A stretch of DNA of 64,000 nucleotides from Escarpia spicata (GCA_963995525.1 OZ023213.1:23944598-24008597); one strand, 5' to 3'. Shown: positions 46,601 through 56,561, counted from the first letter of the stretch. Translations and numbers: made by a program. The notes: generated by a model not told the origin, from the letters alone.

Positions 46601-47524
46601 ATAAATCCTTGAAAATCACTATATCAATACAGTAATAACATTTTATGCGGGAGGACAAAATTTCAATGTTTAACAGTAGAGACTTATGAAATTCGAGTTA
46701 TCTGAATGAAAGAAATACGAGCATGAAATGTGAGGGTGAAATAGAGTTGACTTAACCAAACCTTTGACTTTAGAAAAGTCAACTTATGTGGATTATTTTA
46801 TGCCACACGAGATACAAAGACAGCCTGGACCAAGAAAAACGAGTCGTCTAAAGTGAAAATCGACCCAGTTCAAGTTATGTGGAGTGCACTGTATGTTGAA
46901 ACCACCAAGATCATCATTCCACTGGGGCCCAGGGCAAAAAAACAAACAACAAACCACACTAGAGGGCACGCTAACATGCCTACAAAACGTAAATTCCAAA
47001 CATGCAAAACTGTCAGAGATACGTTTCACATACGGACATACATACATGCATGATACACATATACTTTCTGTTTTACAATTATAGATACAACTTCCTTCTT
47101 TGCTCAGCACTACTTTGTATGAATAGTAGTTTTATAATTGAAGTACGTCATAGCACGCATGTACATAGATCCAAATTCTGTTTTATTATATAGATACAAC
47201 TTCCTCCTTTGCCCAGCCCTATTTTGTATGAATAGTAAAACTATACTCATCATACATAGTATGTTCATACAGAGATCCAAATTTAGTTTTATAATATAAA
47301 TACAGCTTCCTTCTTTGCCCAGCCATTTTTGTATGAATAATACTCATACTCGGTGCAACTTATATTTCCGCAACATAAATAAATGATGTGTTCCCCAGCA
47401 GACAGAGGAGCGTCCAGGAGTAACTAATCGAAGGACAGGAAACCAGCGATCAGCCACAGGAGAATACTCACGGATGGAAGAGGAAGAATTAGCAGGTAGG
47501 AGTACACGCAACAGGAACGTATGA
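31515..47524 (+). CDS. P2RX: P2X purinoceptor (ATP-gated cation channel), 13 exons
   Basis: Exons: 31515-31669, 32275-32437, 36273-36344, 37436-37511, 38636-38735, 40344-40430, 40958-41105, 41638-41768, 42443-42599, 43370-43471, 44674-44709, 45269-45340 and 47399-47524. All introns are GT..AG; the frame is open for 474 codons. Layout: cytosolic N-terminus with YDTPK (residues 22-26, the conserved T-x-K/R site), TM1 (about 36-56), ectodomain with ten Cys (128, 139, 145, 162, 174, 180, 233, 245, 279, 288), TM2 (about 346-376, D369), YxxxK at 382-386. ATP contacts by family alignment: K74, K76, T202, N309-F310-R311, K328. Glycosylation sequons at N122, N138, N184 and N236. Trimeric plasma-membrane channels of this family pass Na+, K+ and Ca2+ on ATP binding. 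The overall sequence is P2X4-like, but invertebrate P2X do not map one-to-one to vertebrate subtypes. The end is less certain: other 3' exons are possible. Confidence 0.93.
32275..32437 (+). CDS. P2RX: P2X exon 2: TM1 end and first ATP-contact lysines
   Basis: Encodes [13 protein letters not shown], then [13 protein letters not shown] (K74, K76) and [13 protein letters not shown]. The donor is GTCAGT, phase 0. GTGAGT five bases downstream is an alternative that would shift the frame. Confidence 0.93.
33470..33785 (-). mobile_element. tRNA-derived SINE, full-length, in P2X intron 2
   Basis: On the minus strand: a tRNA-like head (GTAGCTCAGTTACTAGAGCA; B-box-like GTTCGAATC), a central body with GAATGCTTCCCAGAGAAG, and a tail AAAGTGCTTTGAGCAGTCCT..GACTGGATACTGTGCTATATAAGAA. 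The 41.2-kb copy is collinear over its whole length. Confidence 0.85.
33860..35290 (-). pseudogene. Degraded transposon-associated protein in P2X intron 2
   Basis: Minus-strand ORF pieces in several frames run collinearly: [19 protein letters not shown] and [17 protein letters not shown] text near 35250-35100, then [20 protein letters not shown] (about 35030), then [20 protein letters not shown] (about 34710), then [20 protein letters not shown] (about 34340) and [13 protein letters not shown]. The last part, an Asp-containing 'H.DfaEN......evQ.ahw....vtLh' block, recurs in uncharacterised mobile-element proteins of marine invertebrates. Frame breaks throughout. The transposon superfamily is not clear to me. 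Confidence 0.5.
36273..36344 (+). CDS. P2RX: P2X exon 3
   Basis: Encodes [20 protein letters not shown] and RCEE: the conserved FVMTN block, the first ectodomain Cys (128) and a glycosylation sequon. The acceptor follows eight T's; the donor is GTAGGT. Confidence 0.93.
36925..37015 (+). repeat. 29-bp repeat, three copies
   Basis: AAATAAGTGCCATAA followed by T-rich variants, in P2X intron 3. Confidence 0.75.
37048..37228 (+). repeat. 28-bp minisatellite, about six copies
   Basis: The unit is CATTGCATGACCTTGGTGATGACTTTCA, with only a few substitutions. In P2X intron 3, about 210 bases before exon 4. Confidence 0.9.
37436..37511 (+). CDS. P2RX: P2X exon 4
   Basis: Encodes [20 protein letters not shown] and VVNGN plus one base. 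It has Cys 139 and 145 of the head domain. Donor GTGAGT, phase 1. Confidence 0.92.
38045..38220 (+). mobile_element. Partial copy of the TIR element seen at 1.8-2.6 kb
   Basis: GTACTAGAATAACAGAATGT and CTTTCAAACGATACCAAGGTCGTTGGGATC align with the reverse complement of 1955-1840, then with the right arm at 2505-2590. Only one arm is present. Confidence 0.75.
38636..38735 (+). CDS. P2RX: P2X exon 5
   Basis: Encodes (G)[18 protein letters not shown] then [14 protein letters not shown]. It supplies Cys 162, 174 and 180; the WCPVE block is highly conserved in P2X. Donor GTAAGTG, phase 2. Confidence 0.93.
38736..40343. other. P2X intron 5, no recognisable element
   Basis: AT-rich, with a (A)n/TAAATA stretch near 39230. 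I see no exon. Confidence 0.5.
40344..40430 (+). CDS. P2RX: P2X exon 6
   Basis: Encodes [20 protein letters not shown] then QFPKFGLK. The FTVLIKN.I.FPKF block is a P2X signature, and T202 corresponds to the Thr that contacts the adenine base. Donor GTGAGT, phase 2. Confidence 0.93.
40958..41105 (+). CDS. P2RX: P2X exon 7
   Basis: Encodes [20 protein letters not shown], then [10 protein letters not shown] and EKYEEMAIQ. It has Cys 233 and 245. CPIF.LG.I is conserved in the family. Donor GTGAGA, phase 0. Confidence 0.93.
41190..41488 (-). mobile_element. tRNA-derived SINE, full-length, in P2X intron 7
   Basis: Collinear with the 33.5-kb copy. The tRNA head is more diverged (GGTTTGAATCTTGTGCTGCC on the minus strand). 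Same 3' tail, AAAGTGCTTTGAGCAGTCCT..GGATACTGC. Confidence 0.85.
41638..41768 (+). CDS. P2RX: P2X exon 8
   Basis: Encodes [20 protein letters not shown] then [11 protein letters not shown] and KGWNF plus two bases. It has Cys 279 and 288 and the start of NFR (309-311), which binds ATP phosphates in the family. Donor GTGAAT. Confidence 0.94.
42443..42599 (+). CDS. P2RX: P2X exon 9: end of ectodomain and TM2 start
   Basis: Encodes (R)[20 protein letters not shown] (K328), then [24 protein letters not shown] marks the TM2 gate region. Donor GTAAGT, phase 0. Confidence 0.94.
42605..42810 (+). repeat. Diverged duplications of the exon 9 end in intron 9
   Basis: Stretches such as GTTCAGAGTTGTTCCAATGTTGCTTCATGTCTGCAATGGACTCGGT (about 42615) and GTTCAGAGTTGTTCCACTGCTTAAATGTTGGCAGTGAACTTGGTCTGCTGGC (about 42690) resemble the exon text GTTCAGTGTCGTCCCATTGCTGC..TGTTGGCAGTGGACTTGGTC. 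There are three to four copies with a period of about 60-90. Confidence 0.75.
43370..43471 (+). CDS. P2RX: P2X exon 10: TM2 end and YxxxK motif
   Basis: Encodes [20 protein letters not shown] then [15 protein letters not shown]369 and the Y382-K386 YxxxK surface-stability motif are present. Donor GTGAGA, phase 0. Confidence 0.94.
43500..43850 (+). mobile_element. LINE 3' end in P2X intron 10
   Basis: Reads [20 protein letters not shown], then [16 protein letters not shown] and stop: the 'R.F..aAP..WN.LP..lR....f..lKT.LF' end of CR1/Jockey-type ORF2. It is followed by a short 3'UTR and a (ATT)n tail at 43827-43843. Confidence 0.85.
43863..44310. mobile_element. pogo-like MITE with an internal minisatellite
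   Basis: Left end TAGTGGAACCTCACTTTACAGTCACC; right end GTGAGGTTCCAGTG (reverse complement CACTGGAACCTCAC), with TA on both sides. Terminal repeats of this type (AGTGGAACCTC) are typical of pogo/Tigger elements. No transposase. The middle (43985-44270) is a 37-bp array. Confidence 0.75.
43985..44270 (+). repeat. 37-bp minisatellite inside the MITE
   Basis: About seven copies of GTGGTCACCTCTCTATTCAGGTCACTTGTGGTCTAAT, few differences between them. Confidence 0.9.
44387..44515 (+). repeat. 24-bp minisatellite
   Basis: About five copies of GTTAGTTCAATGTGCTGCTGCATT. The period is a multiple of three, so all three forward frames look open. Confidence 0.9.
44674..44709 (+). CDS. P2RX: P2X exon 11 (cytosolic tail)
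   Basis: A 12-codon exon, [12 protein letters not shown], like the short segment after YxxxK in P2X4-type proteins. The acceptor is TTTCAG; the donor GTTTGT is weak. Confidence 0.75.
44974..44991 (+). CDS. P2RX: Possible alternative terminal exon (EGEGK-stop)
   Basis: Acceptor TATAAACAG at 44971-44973 is followed in phase by five codons and TAG. If used after exon 11, the tail would end here rather than through exons 12 and 13. Purely a splice-site observation. Confidence 0.25.
45269..45340 (+). CDS. P2RX: P2X exon 12 (cytosolic tail)
   Basis: Encodes [20 protein letters not shown] then ALSQ. Phase 0 at both ends, donor CAG|GTGAGT. Tail sequence is poorly conserved in the family, so the support is splice sites and frame. 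Confidence 0.65.
45341..45745 (+). repeat. Minisatellite starting at the exon 12 donor
   Basis: Degenerate units of about 25-28 bases (GGTGAGTCACCTATTCTGTCCTT) run from the donor itself for about 400 bases, around 15 copies. Confidence 0.85.
47069..47345 (+). repeat. Repeat of about 110 bp, three copies, in P2X intron 12
   Basis: Each copy has ATAGATACAACTTCCT(T/C)CTTTGCCCAGC and TTGTATGAATA. A single related block (TTGCCCAGCATTATCTTGTATGAATAGTA) lies at 40897 in intron 6. Confidence 0.8.
47399..47524 (+). CDS. P2RX: P2X exon 13 (probable terminal coding exon)
   Basis: Encodes [20 protein letters not shown], then [10 protein letters not shown]. The frame reads on for ten codons to TGA at 47522. 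A GGTAGG donor at 47496 would instead allow a phase-1 splice to CACAG|CACGG at about 47997, giving a different short end. I chose read-through because it needs no further assumptions. Confidence 0.55.
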   Translation, partial: QTEERPGVTNRRTGNQRSATGEYSRMEEEELAGRSTRNRNV

Positions 47525-50500
47525 ACTGTTTCAGAGCAAAATGCGATTGGGGAAAATTAACAAATTAGAATGAATGTTTTATGGATATCATTAATGATAA
47601 AATATTTAGTCTGTGTCAAGATGTAATTGAAACGTTTAGGCATGTATGAACCACTACAGTGCAGAGGTAGATAAGAGAGCACCAAATCAGTGTTAAAAAA
47701 CTGAATAAATTGCACAACTCGATTCATAATCTTACATTGAACTGGAAGACAATATTCAGATATTAAGCATAACTTATGAAATCAGATGTCAGAAATATGA
47801 TTTACTAGATATTGATTCCCAAAATATGTGTAAGCCATTGTTGAGTCACAAAAGTCATTTGCAGAATTAATCCAACAAATCTTGAATTTGATCTTTGCAG
47901 AATGAAACCAACTTTGTGAAGCGTGTTTGATGGAAGAAGAAGGTTGGGCCTTCTATCATCTTCTTGGATCTCTACTGATTGCTTTGTCTCCACAGCACGG
48001 AGTCTCAAACACAGTTATGGCCTGCATGTGCAAGCGACAGTTTCATATGTTTGCCAAGTCTAAAAAACGTCATGCGTTTACCATTGCTTCAAACTACCCC
48101 TACCAGTGCATGGTGTGTGACTCTTTAGGTAATGGTTAACATATTTTGGACTTTACAAACGTATACGATCACCCTTAAGGATGTGATGTCTCCACCATTT
48201 CACCAAAACATTTCTCATCACGTGTCAAAAGCATGCCAGTTTGTTGAAACTGATACGTGTGGCTGTCTAAAGGTGTTAAAACACTGCTACTAATTAAGAA
48301 TATTGTTTCTATTAATTTACATTGATTTTTTAAATATGAATGTATGTATGTGTTTAAGTTGTTCTTCAGCTCCACATATACATACAGGGCTGGGTATTTT
48401 TTATTGAATGTCATTGCATTATTATTTCACGTGAGAGGTCCAAACATATATAAGTGTACTATTTTTTTGCTTTAATAATGGTGGATATATGTGTAAGACG
48501 CCACTGGAAACTTTGTTATGTTTCTGTTGTTGCATTTTCTCTGGACGTTGTCTGATCAATATATCTATGTCGTATTCTTATGCAGATTGCATCTACAAGA
48601 ACTATCGTTTCACTTAATTTGTGAATGTGCATTATGATTAGTTGGAAAAATGGTGTGATTAATTGATTAAACAATAAGATATTTAAGAATGGTGTGTTAA
48701 ACATTCCATATAAACAGTACGTGGTGAATGCTGTTCAGGATTAGGAGCTGGCATGTGTTTAGTTGTGTGGAATTGTGATATTAGTGTAAATCTACTGTGA
48801 CATATTTTTCAGACATATTGGTAATTTTAGGGAGCACCCTAAACATATTACAAATATCATCAGAACAAGCTATGCTGGCCAATTTTGTGTAAATACATTT
48901 GCTTGTTTTGCCCTAATGCGTGGCTGCTGGGATTAGTGTATTATGTGTACATAAAAAGATGCCTCTAGTAAGAACTGGTGATTAGCTCTGTATTAACATG
49001 CAGGTGGGATTTAGATGGACGAACCCTTCCCTAATATTTGCAACAGAACCTTCATTCATTTGTGTCGTTTATGTTGCACGACGAGGTTGCTTGTGAAAAA
49101 TATAGAGAAATACTCCAATTATCTTGTATGTAACAATAACAATCCACATGCCCCTTTAGTGCAAATCTCGATTGAACCTGGTTATTGTGTAGTAGTTGGC
49201 TAACCGTTTGGTGGCGGTTTGTAAGATTTCTTGAACTATCGCTTTGTACATGTTTATTTATTACGTGTTGTTTTCCGTTGAACAGTTTTCCTTTATCTCA
49301 AAGCAGGACTGTTTCCGAAGTAAGTATGCATTCTTGACCTCGTGTGACGTGCACAAGAACTTGTATGTAATGATATTTACCCAAGATTGCCAACTACGAA
49401 CAATGTCTTAAGTTTTAAAGTGATTTTATTTTGTCAGTAACAGTAGCAGACATACCATAACATGTCACATTGATTGGTATATGTTTAAGTGCAGTCAGAT
49501 AGTAGCCCAGTTTTGTGGTATATATATATATACAGCCCTGTATATATTTAAAATAAAAGTGACGGTGTAATCTGGTGTTTGAGTTATTGTTCCAAACGTG
49601 CAGTCGTTGTTATCCTTAGTCATCTTGTGTTTTCATTCAGCAAAAATGTTTCTCGTCTTCAAGCGTCTCTTGAGTTGGCAGACAAGTTCTCATACATGCC
49701 CATCTTTATTGAAATCAGTCTTTTTGACGTGACATTCTATATAAATCCATATTACATTAAATGTGTTCCTTCGTTAACCGGCCTGTAGCATTTCTATTCG
49801 ATCGAGTGTCATCTACTTGACTGAACATATATGTACATGAAACAAAATGCACTGTGTTTTGTTGGAAATATGCCTAGCATTATTATATATAGTTATGCTA
49901 TTCGACTGTTATAGGTTTGTTATTCGTAATTATGTATAAATACAAGAAATTAGTACTTGATCACGAATTTTACAGTTGATCGAAGCAAATCGGTATTAAG
50001 ACGGGTTACGTCATGGCCATGTCCTACAAAAATCCATGCGTACGGAGTAGGCGCGGGGCTCTGCAATGAACTTAACGCAGAGAAGTTGGTTTAGATTGCT
50101 AGGTCTATCATATTTTAATTGATATATACAAATTGCGTCACCCCGCACTTCACTGTCAACGGGCAAAATGCAGTAAACCAGTTTATTAAACTTATTAATT
50201 TTACATGAAAGATTGATTTTCTATACAGTACAACGTTATGCATAACATATGTTATTAAAAGTTTTCTACAATTAATACATGATGTTACTACACAATACCT
50301 ACTTAAGATATTGATTAATTAATATCAGCTGGTTCTTCGGCAAGGTACTTACCCAACAAAACGGCGCGCGAATTCATGTGTGCATGGATTCATGCGTGCA
50401 TGGATTCATGTGTGCATGGGTCGTGCATGCGTACATTCACCATACGTTCATCCACGTGTATGAGGTAGACTACCGTTTTGTTCTGGAACCATTTCGTGAT

Positions 50501-51403
50501 TTCCGTTTTCGGACCAGTTTGATTTTACACACAGAGCTTTGATTCTTATGTTACATTTCAACAGACTACACAATCAGGTGCTTTTTTCTACAAGCGTTTT
50601 CTCCACGTGTACTGGTCAGTTCAGCAATGCGCGGTCTTTGATCTAGCACTTCTTTATACACAGCGTGCGTTTCGTCTTACACACCCCGTCTCGACAACGT
50701 GATCTGTTAATGCCCTGAAACTGACCACGAACACACATTCACATACATTGTACTTGATTTATATAAATAAAATAATTAAATGTGGCCCGCCACAGCGAAC
50801 CGGGTATTAAGTCGCACAGGCTTATTCGGCACACGAGCCAAAAATAGCTGCGTATGCCGTGTTCCATCAATCATTCAATGTTGTGATTTTTGCAGAATGT
50901 ATCCCGTAGGCTGTAATTTTATCTTTCAGTGTCCCGTTTGTTTGTCAACATATAATTAATGTATGATTGCTGTAAGCATTGGACTTCATAGTAGTCAAAA
51001 TTTTAATTTTTTTTCTCAAAAGGTTGCGTAATTTGTAATATGTCAAATTTGTAATATGTCAAAAAATAATACCCACTTTACTGCGACGGGTCAGAAATGT
51101 AGGATATTTCATAATACTGGGCTTCTAATCGCCATTTTAAAAAGCCCAGTTTGTCAGTTTCGCTATTTTTCCGTACTTTCAGCTCAAGTCCAGCGTGTTT
51201 GGCTATTTCTTGTTGTTATACATTACGATCATTGTTCAGAATTAGCATGACGTCAGTCCGCAACGCTTTACCAGTCTTCCACAATTGCACCGAGTTAAGC
51301 AGCTATATTTCTTTATCTATTTTTCTTGTATTCTTTATTTGTGTACATAATTGTAGGTCTAGATAATAATAACCTTTCATATTGCGCCGTATTTAAATAA
51401 ATA
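47525..51403. other. Region after P2X: no gene recognised
   Basis: AT-rich, probably P2X 3'UTR at its start. A 16-bp repeat GGATTCATG(T/C)GTGCAT lies at 50371-50420. No mobile element is recognised. Short ORFs (47927-48139, 49579-49788, 51056-51250) are not supported. Confidence 0.45.
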
Positions 51404-51536
<133 letters not shown>

Positions 51537-51630
51537 TATAACGTTATTATAATAACATTCATAGATCTATATAAATATTACATATATAAAAGTAAGAGTA
51601 ATATATGTTATGTTTTCGACATGTTCCAAC

Positions 51631-51798
51631 CTTTCGCTCATCGCACAATGCAAGACACTCCTTGTAGGGTTTTTCACACGCCCGCGTGCACCTCACATCC
51701 CGGTTCGGCATAATAAACCATGAATCCGCGAAGCACACCATTCCTATGGTTACCAGCAATACGACTATGAACTGAAAAATATCAACAGAAGCTCTCAT
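51631..51798 (-). CDS. Candidate exon: signal peptide and Cys-rich peptide start
   Basis: From an internal ATG the minus strand reads MRASVDIFQFIVVLLVTIGM then VCFADSWFIMPNRDVRCTRA and CEKPYKECLALCDERK. A strongly hydrophobic stretch of about 17 residues ends in CFA-DS, like a signal peptide with a cleavage site. The following C-x3-C-x6-C-x3-C spacing is that of a cysteine-linked helical hairpin in small secreted peptides. A weak donor (AAG|GTTGGA) follows; alternatively the frame continues about 22 residues to a stop. No relative is recognised, and function is unknown. The reading frame is open further upstream, which neither supports nor excludes this start. Could be chance. Confidence 0.35.
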
Positions 51799-51799
51799 T

Positions 51800-54000
51800 A
51801 TTCTGTTAATTATTTCGCAGCACCGTAATGAAGAACGGTAAATGAATTGAACCATGTATATATGCAGATTGTGTAGTTGTTTAATTTCCATTTACATACA
51901 GGGATCTAAACCTATACAAAGCCGACGGTTTCTTCCACTACTCTAACCAACAGTTCGGTGGATTTGTGACTTTCATGAAGTTTTATGATACAAGCATAAA
52001 CTTTGATGCGCATATTGAGCCTACTTAAATACTTTTTCATTGCATTGTCAACGTTGTTAACAGTCGTAATTAATGGTGATCGGGGATAATTAACATATAT
52101 ACATTATAAAACTAAGGGTCTGTTTGACCTTTGAGGAAGCAAGTGTATTTTTCGTTGGCAGATTATAATGTGTGGGTTTGGTGATTAAAACTTTTTTAAA
52201 TATGTGTTTCCCGTGCAACAATATTATTTCTGATCAGATTTGTAACCTATCTCCCGCCACAGCCGCATAGGGTGGTACACTTGAGCAACCCTACGCAGCC
52301 CTTCATGCAGCATCATCGTATATGTTCTTGACACACTTTCGTTGCTTCTAGAAGAGACGTCCCACCAACAGTTGTCTGGTTTTGTCATCCTTGGTCACTC
52401 ACTCGGAGGAGGAAGTTTGGCCGTAGTAATCATCAGTATTAATCCCTGTTCGTGTGCTGAATGAGTGCGGCACTTGTAAAGGCGATCCTGTGTTCTACCT
52501 TTCTGTGCGAATATATGTTTGCGATCTTTTGGTGCACTTCTTGTATCGACCTGTCTGCGACTGTATGAAACAAAACCTGATACACCACAGCCTCGCCACC
52601 ACCTTTCACTATGACATTGTACTGGCATCACGGAAAACTCTCGTTGTCCTCATTGTAAAGTCTCCTTGGGAAACTCGGCAAAGGCATCAGCAAGCTTAAC
52701 ATCGAACGAGACAATGTCACATAGATGAACAGGTATTCGCCTAACATAAAAATGTTATCTATGACTTGAACGACGTGAAGACAGCATATATATCCCGTAC
52801 TGCTTTCACATAAATCACCACTCCACACTCATGCTGCAGGATGGTGGCCCCAAATTGGAACTTGGTCGGCAGTCCAGCTCTAAATGAGCTGTCATGACAG
52901 TGTGTAGACCGCTGAACAACATCACAATAAAGCAATATGCACCATGGTCAGGTCTACTAGATTTGCATTGTTGTTATGCACAAAGACTGTACTATAATAA
53001 TCTTGTGCACTATTCCTCGATTCTGACTTTCCAATGAGTTCTACGTAAATTCACGGAACTGGCCAGGCCAAGGCCAAGCCAAAGGCAAAACATTTCAACC
53101 CACTTCTGCAGTGCTGGACCAAAGAGCGAATGTTTTGTCGGCGAGTAGCATTTCGGGAAATTTTGGAACCGTGACAGGCGCCCAATTATTAAATAACTTT
53201 CTTTGTTATGTTGAATTTCGTTTCCGCGACCATCCTCAACATGTATACGTCTCCGTTTTTGATACCTACTGCTCTTTGGCTGCACAAATGGTTCACAATG
53301 TTTCTCGTATGAAACAAACATTAGGGCTTACAGTACATTCGTGGTCTACATTTGAAGTTGAATACGGCGGACAAACCATTGTCGAAATATTTTTGCAAAC
53401 CGTCCACGCAGCCTCCTAACTATGTATATATATGTGTGTGTGTGTGATTTGGTTTGATTTTCCAAATGCTTAACATCGAAAGTAACTTACTCCGCCGAAT
53501 AGTTTTAATACCTAGAATAACTAACAACGATCCAAAGTGTTCCCCACCACAATTAGGCAAGTATTACATTGTATGTTTTAATAAATGTATTAATTCTGTC
53601 ACGGTCCAGACGAGGCGCACACTCGTCTATTTTATTGTATTCGATAGGTGATCTCTTTCCGCCGACGAAGTTTTTGAACAATAATTATGTCTTTCCAATC
53701 ACAGCGTTGTTCACGATGTGCACATTTCGAAGTCGTCGTGGTCTTTGAATGAAGCAGTAAGAAGTATGTCTGTTAACCCCATTTGCCAAACCGGTTGTCA
53801 GGTTGGAAAAGCATGAACGTCGCTGGATGACGTTATGAATGTTTGAGCGCGTAGATGCTTACGTTTTCATCAGCAAAACATGCGCCAATTCCAGTATATA
53901 TATATATATATATTTATATTATACAGACATACATACACCATATTCATTTTGTCATTTTCGAGGACGTTACTCTTCTGGTGGATCGGGTTTAAAACAAATA
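51800..54000. other. No supported gene
   Basis: An ORF at 53111-53419 (+, 102 codons) and overlapping ORFs on the minus strand at 52.4-53.3 kb are unrecognised. They may be decayed exons or mobile-element pieces. Confidence 0.4.
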
Positions 54001-54009
54001 ATTAAAGCA

Positions 54010-54935
54010 TAAAATATTACTCTTGCGATGGTTAAATAAAACCATTTGTCAGGCAAACTGTGGACTGATACAGAACAGGGACGAGTCTGATTACAGAGCA
54101 GAAATAGAAAATCTTGTAAGCTGGGTCACAAACAATAAACTGTCTACGAAAGTAGCCAAGACAAAGGAAATGATTGTCGACTTCAGAAGAAATAAGTCAA
54201 TCCATGAGCCAGTTGTTATAAGTGGGCAAGACGTGGAGGTAGTGACATCTTACAAGTGTTTGGGCACAGTAGTAACATCAGACCTGTCTTGGGCTGAACA
54301 TGTTATGTTTACCATGAAGAAAGGTCACCTAAGGCTTTACTTCTTGAGGCAACTGAACAAGTTCAAAGTAGACAACACCATCATGGTGCTCTTTTACCGA
54401 TCTATAGTAGAAAGTGTCTTTAGTTTTAGCATCCTAGTCTGGTTGTCAGGAGTCACAAAGAAGGAGCAATAGCTTGGAGAAACTAGTTCTAACTGCTGGA
54501 AAGGTCATAGGAAAGGTACCACCATCACTGGAACAAATTTATCATGATCGAGCTCTAAAAAGGTAAAAGTCATTGAAAGAAAAAATGTCATCGTCTTAAC
54601 TGCCTACTTCAGCCTCTACCATCAGACAAAAGATTACGAACGATACTGACAAGGACAGGGAGGTACAGGCAAACCTTCCTGCCACATGATATCCTAATTT
54701 ATAATGCACAGTAAACACCTGACATTTCATTGGCTGTGATGCTGTCATTTGTTCTGCATATATAGTTTTGGATCTTGCCAACAATGTTTTGTGACACCAG
54801 TGAGAGGGCCTATTATCTGTGATGTGTTTATGTATATGGTATGATTTCTTTGCTTACTTTGTGCTCATTTATGTTTAGCTAATATAGAAAAGAGAATTCC
54901 TTCGGACAATAAAGATTATTATTATTATTTAACCA
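54010..54935 (+). mobile_element. Rex1-like LINE, ORF2 C-terminus and 3' end
   Basis: Reads VSWVTNNKLSTKVAKTKEMI then VDFRRNK, SYKCLGTVV and KKGHLRLYFLRQLNKFKVDN. This block (W...N.L..N..KTKEM.VDFRR .. YKyLG ... gq.RLyfLRrL) is characteristic of the Rex1/Babar-type elements known from fish and marine invertebrates. Stops appear after 54470. A (ATT)n tail at 54917-54932 marks the 3' end. Confidence 0.85.
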
Positions 54936-55417
54936 AATTAGGTCACAGCATTTAAGATTCACACTTAAAATAGCGACCTCGGTTCACACAAAGCGTCAAT
55001 TAGCTAGACTACGTGAAGGCATGACCTACCGTGGAGTTCTTCATTTTGTCGTCTTCCTCGTCGTCGGACACTTCAGTTACTTCGCTAGCTCCGTTGTATT
55101 ATGCGTGCGCTGGTTGCAAGCATTCATCTAGGCTATAGGTTGTAATTTTATACTGCCACGGAGATAGTATTTATAAGATTTGATGCATAGCCTAGTGACC
55201 CTATTGTGGAAATCGTCACTCGAATTTTGAAGTGTGGACGTCAGTTTACGTGTTTACCTTGCACTCCCACGTTCCAATGAGTGAATGACCACTCGACGTC
55301 GGAAGTGAGTGTAACAAGAATATACGGCAAGAGGAACCACTCAGCCTAAATACTGGTCGAAAACTGAAGCCGAGCAATTAGCGGCGCCACTAGGCGGTTA
55401 GTTAGGAGAACTACGCA

Positions 55418-55720
55418 AGGATTCTTGTCCGATCGAAACAGCGGCAATACTGTCGATAACCTCCAATATGAGTGTAAGATCAAGCAGACAGAATCACCTC
55501 TCACACTTTACCTTACCACAAGTTCTAAATAACGAGACACTGGTATATTTGTATAAGGGAACTAAATGTATTTACACGGATGCAAGTTGCAAATCGTGTA
55601 ATTAAATGATACTTTTGACGGATTCTCGTCCGTTTGAAATAGCGGCACTGTCTGTTGACATCATTGTAACACCAGTCGGTCTCTTAGTACACAAAAAATC
55701 ATCCACACTTTTGTTTATTA
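55418..55720 (+). repeat. Two-copy tandem repeat of about 200 bp
   Basis: GGATTCTTGTCCGATCGAAACAGCGGC (55419) is mirrored by GGATTCTCGTCCGTTTGAAATAGCGGC (55620), with matching sequence after each. Confidence 0.65.
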
Positions 55721-55923
55721 CAAAAGCCATATGTAGTGCACGCACACTACAGCCAAAACATGCTACTCTCTTTTCGTAAGTTAATTGCTACATATGTAGA
55801 TAAACATTCACTTTTTGTCGACTAAAATTACTACTAATGTGTATCTGCAGTGCTGTCGCGTCTCGGCGAATAGTTTGTCTAGCTCTTGTCGTCAGTTCTT
55901 TTTGCTGTATGTTTTTAATTGCA

Positions 55924-56046
55924 CACACACGCGAGCAGGCAAACACACATACACACACACTCACACATACACACACACTCACACTCACACACACACGCAC
56001 ACGCACACGCACACGCACACGCACACACACACACGCACGCACACGC
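55924..56046 (+). repeat. (CA)n with CACG variants
   Basis: Mixed CACACA, ACTCAC and ACGCAC units. Confidence 0.9.
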
Positions 56047-56189
56047 ATGATTTCGTAAGTTTACGTGTTCAATTATGCCTGGCCGTACTATTTATTTGGG
56101 TCGTGACGCGATCGCGACTTCCAAAATGACGCATGCGAAGCACGTCGAAACCTTTGAAGTTGCTAAAAATCACCCGGCAAATAATTTAT

Positions 56190-56345
56190 TTACATCAAGA
56201 ATAATATAGATCCCAACACCGACCCCTGTGGCACTGCACTCAAAACTGGTTTCCAGTTTGAAATCTCCCCCTCTACTATTACTCTCTCTTCTGTCTGTCA
56301 ACCGTGTTTGTATCCAACTGATAACACCATCCCCTATACAATGAA
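56190..56345 (-). mobile_element. CR1-like LINE fragment
   Basis: Collinear with 59545-59695 of the larger copy: GGCACTGCACTCAAAACTGGTTTCCAGTTTGAAATC and TGATAACACCATCCCCTATAC. It abuts the TIL exon below at a junction unlike that of the larger copy. Confidence 0.8.
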
Positions 56346-56355
56346 CCATATTGAC

Positions 56356-56561
56356 TCATTCGATCTCTATCTGTGGTGGCGACCATAGTTTCAGCTCCTT
56401 GCACGTGTCCATGTCGAGGCAGTTGCTACCTCGCTGGTAGGGTCTGGATCGAGGAATTTGGCACCTCACGACACATGTAATGCTGCAGTTGATGAACGGT
56501 TTACAGCAAATTCGAGTGCATTTGCGTCCACACGTAATCCACACGAGCTCACCAGGACACA
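56356..56561 (-). pseudogene. TIL exon paralogue, inverted (copy 2)
   Basis: Reads [20 protein letters not shown] then PFINCSITCVVRCQIPRSRP and DTCKELKLWSPPQIEIE with a stop; the acceptor GTGTTTGCAG is intact. Clearly the same exon as 7527-7723. One canonical Cys is now Ile (QI for QC) and one extra Cys is present, so the disulphide pattern would change. No other exons of the gene are found nearby on this strand and LINE sequence begins right after the stop. It is probably a relic, though expression cannot be excluded. Confidence 0.7.

Noticed and set aside
53010..53419. ORFs of about 100 codons on both strands
   Set aside because: Neither resembles a family I know and both strands are equally open, so I cannot support either.
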